Shown here: piece after piece, positions 1 to 4,699 of the stretch | How the letters are laid out: each line of letters opens with the position of its first letter | Position numbering within the stretch: position 1 is the first letter of the stretch | Origin: Nanobdellota archaeon | GTDB taxonomy: Archaea > Nanobdellota > Nanobdellia > Pacearchaeales > GW2011-AR1 | Assembly: GCA_018816625.1 (NCBI GenBank) | Contig: JAHIVR010000053.1 | Coordinates: 1 to 6,282, forward strand | Reading direction: 5' to 3' | DNA length: 6,282 bases | Notes under the pieces: model-generated | Told to the model about the DNA's origin: nothing | Database searches by the model: none | What the model saw: the letters and a program-made list of their open reading frames with translations, nothing else | Position numbers and translations under genes: made by a program

Positions 1-726
1 TAAGTCTTTCTTCAATCTCCCATTTAAAGAAGCCTCTTTCTCTAAATATCTATTTTGAAACCCTAAATTCTTCCCTTTCGAAACCAAACACGATTGTCCA
101 AACAGCCCACAAGCCAAAACCCTGTTTCCTTTTAATAAAGTGAGATAATCTCCTGGTTTCGCTCCTCCTAAAATATACAAAGCATGTTTAACCTTAGTTC
201 TCTTTAAAGCATTAATCTCTTTTTCAAGGAGCCTCCCAGAACAACTAGGCAAAGATTTAGGAAAACCAACAATAGAAAAATGTTTTCTATGGCAAACAGA
301 AAAAGCATCGTTAACATAGATATCAAAGAAACCCCCCAATTTAAGAAATTTATTATTTTTTTTCTCTGGATTTAATTCATCATCCTCATATCTCAAATTC
401 TCTAATAAAATAACCTCTCCAGGCTTCAGATTCTTAATTGCATTTATTGCTTTATTCCCAAAAATATCTTTAATAAACCTAATCTTAACGTATTTATTCA
501 ATAACCTTGCGTGTTGCTTTAAACTTAAAAAATCTGCCTTGCCTTTCTGACCCTGATGTGCAATAATAACCAGTTTGGCTCCTTTTTTCTTCAATTCTCT
601 TATTGTCTTGCTTGCTTCAATAATCCTTTCCCCCAGCAAGATTCTTTTCCCTTTATGATTGGAATTCAAATCAGCCCTTAGAATAACTCTTTTCCCATAA
701 AAATCAAAATCAGACAAGGTCTTCAT
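1..726 (-). CDS. pgk: Phosphoglycerate kinase, archaeal type (C-terminus beyond window)
   Basis: Cytoplasmic glycolytic/gluconeogenic enzyme that transfers phosphate between 1,3-bisphosphoglycerate and ADP to give 3-phosphoglycerate and ATP. The visible 242 residues are the N-terminal substrate domain and the start of the nucleotide domain; the family is usually about 390-415 residues, so roughly 60% is present. Landmarks: RADLN at 17-21 (family R-x-D-x-N), AHQG at 56-59, LLENLRY at 107-113, VNDAF at 138-142 followed by the HRKH substrate-site segment at 146-149, and GGAK at 187-190 where the nucleotide domain begins. The AHQG segment followed by DFLSLKQHARLL resembles archaeal rather than bacterial PGKs. 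The ATG at 726 is chosen because homology begins there; it lies 8 nt after the RelE stop, and the nearest Shine-Dalgarno-like GGA is about 16 nt away, so coupling to the upstream gene is likely. The frame stays open to base 1, so this is a window cut and not a broken gene. Confidence 0.95.
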   Translation of the reverse strand, partial: MKTLSDFDFYGKRVILRADLNSNHKGKRILLGERIIEASKTIRELKKKGAKLVIIAHQGQKGKADFLSLKQHARLLNKYVKIRFIKDIFGNKAINAIKNLKPGEVILLENLRYEDDELNPEKKNNKFLKLGGFFDIYVNDAFSVCHRKHFSIVGFPKSLPSCSGRLLEKEINALKRTKVKHALYILGGAKPGDYLTLLKGNRVLACGLFGQSCLVSKGKNLGFQNRYLEKEASLNGRLKKDL

Positions 727-734
727 TTTTTATT

Positions 735-1106
735 TTATCTTCCTTTATATCCAAACTTACTGTTATATGTGGGATGATCAATGATATCAAGAACAAAGGC
801 TATTATCTCTATTTCATCTCCTTTTAATGTGTAAAGCATTCTCCAAAATTGTGAAAGTTCAGCCCTAAAAAGATTAATGGCTTTATATTTTACTTTATAT
901 TCTTCTGGAATTAAGTTCTTGACAATAGGGTTTCCGTAAAAAGGATTATGCCTTATAAAATCCACTTTCTGTTTTATAGATCTAAGAAGTTGAATTTCTT
1001 CTGAACTTTCTATGCCTAATTCAATTTGCTTTCCAACTATTTCATTTAACCTTTTGAATGCCTTATCAGCATCTCCCAAAAGTACAATGCGAACAGATTT
1101 GTTCAT
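735..1106 (-). CDS. RelE/ParE-superfamily toxin-like protein
   Basis: 123-residue protein resembling archaeal RelE/ParE-family toxins, which in characterised members either cut ribosome-bound mRNA (RelE) or poison gyrase (ParE). Seen in the sequence: a helical N-terminal half (about residues 12-53), an HNPFYGNP turn at 53-60, then the beta-sheet core with FRAEL at 80-84, FWRMLYTL at 87-94, the strand IEIIAFVLDIIDH at 99-111 and a C-terminal YNSKFGYK at 114-121. R81, R89, H111 and Y114 are the candidate active-site residues, by analogy with the RelE/YoeB fold. At 123 residues it is longer than E. coli RelE. Its start codon overlaps the stop of the winged-helix gene (ATGA), the usual layout of an antitoxin-toxin pair. 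Toxicity and target cannot be read from sequence; it may be a domesticated family member. Confidence 0.8.
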   Translation of the reverse strand: MNKSVRIVLLGDADKAFKRLNEIVGKQIELGIESSEEIQLLRSIKQKVDFIRHNPFYGNPIVKNLIPEEYKVKYKAINLFRAELSQFWRMLYTLKGDEIEIIAFVLDIIDHPTYNSKFGYKGR

Positions 1107-1390
1107 ATTTCAGTTCCTTTTTTTATTAATTCTTGAAGAGTTTTTCTATCTGTATATACCCAGCTTATTCCTCTCAACCCAACTGCAATTTTCCCACTTT
1201 TCTCTAAGTATTCAAGGATTACCATTAAAGTAATGTGATTCACCTGTCGCGGAAGTTTTCTTTTTAATTCTGCTATAGAAATAACACTTTCATTCATTTT
1301 TTTAAAAGTGTCTTCAACCATTATAACTGTATTTAAAGTCGGCCAATGAACTCCTTTTCCATTACTTGATATTTTGTTTTTCTGTACCAT
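1103..1390 (-). CDS. Small winged-helix protein, probable antitoxin/autoregulator
   Basis: 95-residue protein. Residues 36-80 read as a winged helix: a short helix ISIAELKRKL (37-46), a recognition-helix region NHITLMVILEYLEKSGK (51-67), and a wing hairpin IAVGLRGISWVY (68-79). The N-terminal part (HWPTLNTVIMVEDTFKKM, 15-32) is probably an additional helix. Such proteins bind DNA. Its 4-nt overlap with the downstream RelE-like gene suggests that it is the partner antitoxin and represses its own promoter, which carries an inverted repeat. That role is inferred from context, not from a named antitoxin family. The ATG at 1390 is chosen because candidate TATA elements lie at suitable distances upstream; an internal ATG at residue 24 would remove part of the conserved-looking N-terminus. 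No Shine-Dalgarno sequence is evident, consistent with leaderless translation. Confidence 0.75.
   Translation of the reverse strand: MVQKNKISSNGKGVHWPTLNTVIMVEDTFKKMNESVISIAELKRKLPRQVNHITLMVILEYLEKSGKIAVGLRGISWVYTDRKTLQELIKKGTEI
1115..1119 (-). promoter_or_regulatory. Shine-Dalgarno-like site for the RelE-like gene
   Basis: AAGGA on the minus strand ends 8 nt before the ATG at 1106 and lies inside the end of the winged-helix coding sequence. It supports the chosen start and gives the toxin gene its own ribosome entry in addition to the ATGA overlap. Confidence 0.5.
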
Positions 1391-1401
1391 TTCATATCTT
1401 T

Positions 1402-1421
1402 TAGTTATTAACTTATAACTA
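1402..1421. promoter_or_regulatory. Inverted repeat, candidate operator of the winged-helix/RelE pair
   Basis: Perfect 7-bp arms TAGTTAT (1402-1408) and ATAACTA (1415-1421) around a 6-nt centre. It lies 12-31 nt upstream of the winged-helix ATG and overlaps the proximal TATA candidate, so a bound dimer could block transcription. The sequence is A+T-rich, so chance occurrence is possible. Autoregulation is inferred from the adjacent DNA-binding gene. Confidence 0.4.
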
Positions 1422-1453
1422 TTTAATATTAGTTAGTGTTTAAATATGTTTCG
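1413..1453 (-). promoter_or_regulatory. Candidate archaeal promoter(s) for winged-helix/RelE/pgk
   Basis: There are two overlapping possibilities on the minus strand. A proximal TTATAA at 1413-1418 is centred about 25 nt before the ATG at 1390, which would give a leaderless transcript. A distal ATATTTAAA at 1439-1447, preceded by CGAAAC at 1448-1453 (a plausible BRE, the TFB recognition element), would start transcription near 1418 with a leader of about 28 nt lacking a Shine-Dalgarno site. Either would also transcribe pgk downstream. The 95-nt spacer also contains a T5 run on the minus strand at 1457-1461 that could help end trxB transcription. Confidence 0.45.
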
Positions 1454-1485
1454 ATTAAAAATTCAAGCCAAATTAGAATATTAAA

Positions 1486-2415
1486 TTATTTCTTTATCTT
1501 TCCATCCCACCTATGAATATAATCAAAAGCAGCCAAAGCAGCCTTACATCCTTCCCCGGCAGCTACAACAATCTGTTTAGCAGGAATATCTGTAACATCT
1601 CCTGCTGCGAAAATGCCAGAAACATTTGTAAGATTCTCGTCATGTGTTTTAGTACTTCTAAAAATCATTATTTCCCCCCACTTATTCTTCTTAACCTTCA
1701 CAAAATCCGCTTTTGTTATAAGCCCTACCTCAACAAAAATCCCATCAACACCAATCTTTTTTTCATTTCCATCTTTCTCATAAATAAAACCAGTAACAAA
1801 ATTTTTGCCTAAAATCTCCTTAACCTTTGCTCCAGTTATAACACCAATCTTTCTATTTTTCAAAACCTTGTCTCTCAAATAAGCCTCTCCAGTAATTTTT
1901 GGCATTGCCTCAAGAAGATAAACTTTTTTTGAATACTTAGAAAGAAATAAAGCTGCACCTAAACCAGAATTTCCCCCTCCAACAATAACAACCGCTTTAT
2001 TTTTATAAATAGGGGCATCACAAGCAGCACAATAACTTAATCCCTTGCCCAAAAGATTCTCTTCTCCAAGAACATTCAATTTTTTGGGACTTTTTCCAGA
2101 AGCAATTATTACAGCCTTAGAATCATAACTTGATTTTTTAGTTTTAACAACTATTTTCTTTCCCTTCTTAGTAATACTAGCCACTTCCTCTGTTTTTATC
2201 TTTATCCCATAAACCCTCATATGCTCTTGGAAACTCCTAGTTAACTCAATCCCAGAAGTGTGTGTTGTTCCGGGATAATTTTCAATTTCAGATCCCCAGG
2301 ACATCTGTCCTCCAACATCTAAACTTAAAATTAAAAATTTTATCTTTCTTCTAGCAGCATAAATTGCAGCAGTCATTCCTGCAGGCCCTGCTCCGATAAT
2401 TATTAAATCATACAT
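1486..2415 (-). CDS. trxB: Thioredoxin-disulfide reductase-like flavoprotein, probably NADH-type
   Basis: Cytoplasmic low-Mr FAD enzyme that passes electrons from a nicotinamide nucleotide through a redox-active cysteine pair to thioredoxin or a similar protein. The 309 residues match the usual family length (about 300-320). Seen: FAD dinucleotide motif GAGPAG at 8-13, GGQ at 35-37 and ENYPG at 45-49, the redox pair C129-A-A-C132, a second nucleotide motif GGGNSG at 146-151, and the FAD-binding FAAGD at 269-273. The NADPH-phosphate HRR motif of classical TrxB is absent: the strand reads YLLEA (166-170) and continues toward LRDKV, as in the NADH-using AhpF reductase. NADH preference is therefore inferred. 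The start at 2415 is chosen because the Rossmann strand begins there; it follows the gap stop by a single base (TAA-A-ATG), implying translational coupling. The actual disulfide partner is not in the window. Confidence 0.9.
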   Translation of the reverse strand: MYDLIIIGAGPAGMTAAIYAARRKIKFLILSLDVGGQMSWGSEIENYPGTTHTSGIELTRSFQEHMRVYGIKIKTEEVASITKKGKKIVVKTKKSSYDSKAVIIASGKSPKKLNVLGEENLLGKGLSYCAACDAPIYKNKAVVIVGGGNSGLGAALFLSKYSKKVYLLEAMPKITGEAYLRDKVLKNRKIGVITGAKVKEILGKNFVTGFIYEKDGNEKKIGVDGIFVEVGLITKADFVKVKKNKWGEIMIFRSTKTHDENLTNVSGIFAAGDVTDIPAKQIVVAAGEGCKAALAAFDYIHRWDGKIKK

Positions 2416-2416
2416 T

Positions 2417-3394
2417 TTATTTAAGTTTTTTAAGAAGATCAACCATCCTACAAGAATAACCGTACTCATTGTCATACCAAGATAAAACTTTAACAGTATT
2501 CCCAATGGTCTTTGTTGAGAGCCCGTCAACAATTGAAGAACTACTGTTTCTTATAATATCAGAAGAAACCAACTCGTCTTCAGTATACCGAAGAATTCCT
2601 TTTAATTTGCCATTGGCTGCAGTCTTCAATACTTCATTAACCTGTTCTTTTGTTACATCTTTATTCAACTCGGCAACAAAATCAACTATACTCCCACAGG
2701 CAATTGGAACCCTCATTGCCAAACCATCCATTTTCCCCATCAACTCTGGTATGACTTCGGCAACAGAAGTAGTTGCTCCAGAAGTTGTTGGGATGATATT
2801 TGTTGCAGCAGCCCTCCCCCTCCTATATTTTTTATGCGGGACATCCAAAATTTTTTGATCATTGGTATAAGCATGAACCGTAGTCATAAATGCCTTAATT
2901 ATTCCAAACTCATCATTAATCACTTTAGCTAAAGGAGCAAGACAGTTAGTAGTGCACGAGCCCATAGAAATAACCTTGTGTTCCTTCTTTAATTTTTCTT
3001 CATTAACTCCCAAAACAATCGTAACATCGCACTTCTTTGATGGAGCAGTAACAACCACCTTTTTTGCTCCAGCCTTAATATGCTTATTCCCTTCATCCTT
3101 GAAGAGACCAGTAGCCTCAACAACCCAGTCAATACCTAATCTTTTCCACGGAAGCCTACTAGGATCTGGTTCACTAAAAACAAGTACTTTCTTATTACCA
3201 ATCTTAATATAATCCTTTCCTACCTCAACCTCCTTATTATAGTTACCATAAATAGAATCATACTTCAAAAGATAGGCAAGACTTTCAACACTTGTAAGAT
3301 CATTAACAGCAACAATATTCAACCCTCTTTCTAACCCAATTTTCAAAACTAATCTCCCAATTCTCCCCAACCCATTAATGGCTATTTTTTTCAT
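2417..3394 (-). CDS. gap: Glyceraldehyde-3-phosphate dehydrogenase, bacterial type I
   Basis: Phosphorylating GAPDH that converts glyceraldehyde 3-phosphate, phosphate and NAD+ into 1,3-bisphosphoglycerate, the substrate of the PGK encoded further down the same strand. 325 residues, near the 330-335 typical of GapA. NAD domain: NGLGRIG at 7-13 and ND at 31-32, where D32 favours NAD over NADP. Catalytic domain: SCTTNC at 146-151 with nucleophile C147, H174 in TTVHAYTND, P186 in DVPHK (NAD-type residue), RRGRAAATNIIPTTSGA at 191-207, and the C-terminal WYDNEYGYS at 306-314. This is the bacterial/eukaryotic type, not the archaeal type II enzyme; type I genes are known in haloarchaea and some DPANN archaea and probably arrived by transfer. 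The ATG at 3394 fits the family start (KKIAINGLGRIGR). The active-site Cys is oxidation-sensitive in this family, which makes the adjacent trxB noteworthy. Confidence 0.97.
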   Translation of the reverse strand: MKKIAINGLGRIGRLVLKIGLERGLNIVAVNDLTSVESLAYLLKYDSIYGNYNKEVEVGKDYIKIGNKKVLVFSEPDPSRLPWKRLGIDWVVEATGLFKDEGNKHIKAGAKKVVVTAPSKKCDVTIVLGVNEEKLKKEHKVISMGSCTTNCLAPLAKVINDEFGIIKAFMTTVHAYTNDQKILDVPHKKYRRGRAAATNIIPTTSGATTSVAEVIPELMGKMDGLAMRVPIACGSIVDFVAELNKDVTKEQVNEVLKTAANGKLKGILRYTEDELVSSDIIRNSSSSIVDGLSTKTIGNTVKVLSWYDNEYGYSCRMVDLLKKLK

Positions 3395-3397
3395 TTT

Positions 3398-3437
3398 CCC
3401 TCTTTTATGTAAACAATAAATTACAGAGATATTTAAA
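3398..3437 (-). promoter_or_regulatory. Candidate promoter and ribosome-binding site of gap-trxB
   Basis: On the minus strand a TATA-like TTTAAATAT at 3429-3437 begins just past the stop of the transglutaminase-like gene. It would place a start near 3408, giving a leader of about 14 nt. That leader holds AGAGGG (3398-3403), which matches part of the Shine-Dalgarno consensus but sits only 3 nt before the ATG. gap-trxB therefore probably has its own transcript. Confidence 0.5.
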
Positions 3438-3442
3438 ATTAT

Positions 3443-4561
3443 CTAAACATTATAAATCTCAACCAAACCATATTTTGCCTTAAACTCCTTTAACTTCCTC
3501 ATATCTCTAGTGCCAACACCCCCATATCGCGCCTCGTTTCTTATTCTTTTAAAATCCTCTGCATCTTTATATTCCGGAAGATCTTTTGGAAGAGATATTC
3601 CTTCAGAGATTAACATAAATTCGGGATAACTCTCAAGAGTAATCCCCCCAACATATTCCATCTCGTCATCAGTAATTATAGCTGGCCCAGAAGTTTCTAC
3701 AAAACAATAGCCAGAACTCTTATAACTATTTTCAACCGGACAAGCAATACCTAAGGCCTCGTGATTCTCTAAGGGATGGTAAAAAAGCACAACCCCATAA
3801 CCAATCTCCCTAAGCAAAAAAGCTAACAAATTAGCCTTCTCCCCACAAACTCCCCCATATTCATATAAGACCTCATAAGGATATCTTTCATAATCAACAA
3901 AATCCTCCCAAAAATCAATTTTTCTACCAGAATTACTAAACTCAATGTTTTGAACAATACTTATGGCTATTCTGGCCTGATCAACCTTCTCATCGGCAAG
4001 ATTTTGTATGGCAGCAACCAAAGAAAGCAAAGCCTCTTTTTGTTTAGGTTCGTTTATGCTTTCTAACTTAAAATCAACCCTAAAAGGTTTCTCTTCAGAT
4101 AAATAAATAATACTTCTAGATAAGTTTTCCAAATAACCATAAAGCCCACCATAAGAAATATAATTGAGATATTTAGCCTCACTATTAAAAATGTACTTTA
4201 ACCTAATATTTTTTGGCCAAACTTTATATTCGGAGGAACAGGAATCTCCTTGCTTTCCCCCACCAGAGCATCCACAAAGGCTGGCTTTTTCAACCAAAAC
4301 ACCATCCTGACAATAAAAAGGTTCATTCAAAGAGCAAGCCTCATAAAAAGTTCCATCTCCACAAGTCAAAACACCTTTTTCCTCCACTTTCCTATCAAAA
4401 TATCCTGAGAGATTCATAAAAATTAATCCACTTACAATAAAAATAAGTATTGCTAAAAGAGGGACTACAAAATATTTTTCTGTTCTATTTGGAGGAATTT
4501 CATTATCTCCAGAAACTGAAGAAACTAGTGAAATAGCCTTCACCTCTTTCTTTTTTGGCAT
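3443..4561 (-). CDS. Membrane-anchored transglutaminase-like protein with Cys-rich module
   Basis: 372-residue protein of the transglutaminase-like (papain-fold) superfamily. Order of parts: a charged, probably cytoplasmic N-terminus (1-29); one hydrophobic membrane segment (about 30-51, VVPLLAILIFIVSGLIFM); a short Cys-rich module with C67, C76, C84, C96, C98 and C108; a linker; then the transglutaminase-like domain. The presumed catalytic residues are C239 in GVCGEKA (the family G-x-C-x-x-x-A/S context), H267 in NHEAL, and an acidic partner at E289 in CFVET. With positive charges before the membrane segment, the catalytic part should face outside and the six cysteines could form disulfides. 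The superfamily includes proteases, peptide amidases and crosslinking enzymes, so activity and substrate cannot be assigned; a cell-surface role is inferred. Start ATG at 4561 has a TATA element about 25 nt upstream. No lipobox is present. Confidence 0.8.
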   Translation of the reverse strand: MPKKKEVKAISLVSSVSGDNEIPPNRTEKYFVVPLLAILIFIVSGLIFMNLSGYFDRKVEEKGVLTCGDGTFYEACSLNEPFYCQDGVLVEKASLCGCSGGGKQGDSCSSEYKVWPKNIRLKYIFNSEAKYLNYISYGGLYGYLENLSRSIIYLSEEKPFRVDFKLESINEPKQKEALLSLVAAIQNLADEKVDQARIAISIVQNIEFSNSGRKIDFWEDFVDYERYPYEVLYEYGGVCGEKANLLAFLLREIGYGVVLFYHPLENHEALGIACPVENSYKSSGYCFVETSGPAIITDDEMEYVGGITLESYPEFMLISEGISLPKDLPEYKDAEDFKRIRNEARYGGVGTRDMRKLKEFKAKYGLVEIYNV

Positions 4562-4582
4562 ATGTAATAATAAGAAATAAAC

Positions 4583-4588
4583 TATAAA
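4583..4588 (-). promoter_or_regulatory. TATA box of the transglutaminase-like gene
   Basis: TTTATA on the minus strand is centred about 24.5 nt upstream of the ATG at 4561. In archaea transcription begins about that far from the TATA box, so the mRNA would be leaderless; no Shine-Dalgarno sequence precedes this ATG. It is one of the clearer archaeal signals in the window. Confidence 0.5.
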
Positions 4589-4614
4589 AGACTATCTAAA
4601 ATAAACTTCTTAAA

Positions 4615-4638
4615 TTACTCCAGATAAATCCCTGGCTT
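4615..4638 (-). repeat. Diverged second copy of the leuS 3' tail (downstream copy)
   Basis: Read on the minus strand this encodes KPGIYLE and a TAA stop, the same seven residues that end LeuS. The first 15 nt are identical to the leuS end; the remaining differences are CTG for TTA, GAG for GAA and TAA for TAG, all synonymous. It lies 61 nt past the leuS copy, in another frame, directly preceded by an in-frame TGA, so it is not translated as part of LeuS. Interpreted as the remnant of another leuS 3' end. Confidence 0.6.
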
Positions 4639-4675
4639 TCATTTGACCACGCTTGGACGAATGAATGATCCGATC

Positions 4676-4699
4676 CTATTCTAAATAAATCCCTGGCTT
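4676..4699 (-). repeat. leuS 3' tail (upstream, functional copy of the repeat)
   Basis: Last seven codons (KPGIYLE) and the TAG stop of leuS, the partner of the diverged copy at 4615-4638. The two share 15 consecutive identical bases. The DNA between and before the copies shows no similarity by eye, so this is not a simple 61-bp tandem duplication. Confidence 0.6.

Noticed and set aside
1012..1233. Plus-strand open frame across the winged-helix/RelE genes
   Set aside because: It is an antisense shadow of two genes with recognisable folds, and its translation is low-complexity and Phe/Leu-rich.
2416..2532. N-terminal extension of trxB by 39 codons to an upstream ATG
   Set aside because: It would overlap the end of gap by 116 nt, and the added residues do not resemble the reductase family, whose first strand begins right at the ATG at 2415.
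1513..3212. Several plus-strand open frames (1513-1812, 2469-2858, 2952-3212)
   Set aside because: All lie antisense inside trxB and gap, which are unmistakable, and show no motifs or start signals.
4213..4419. Plus-strand open frame of 68 codons, Lys/His-rich
   Set aside because: Antisense to the Cys-rich module of the transglutaminase-like gene; its composition reflects the A+T-rich complement.
4610..4642. Ten-codon minus-strand open frame (starts MKARDL) after leuS
   Set aside because: Too short, and it reads the leuS-tail repeat in a different frame; the KPGIYLE frame explains the similarity better.
4639..4680. Possible box C/D-type small RNA in the leuS-downstream spacer (ATGAATGAT on the plus strand)
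   Set aside because: No good match to the C-box consensus RUGAUGA paired with a D box at a suitable distance.
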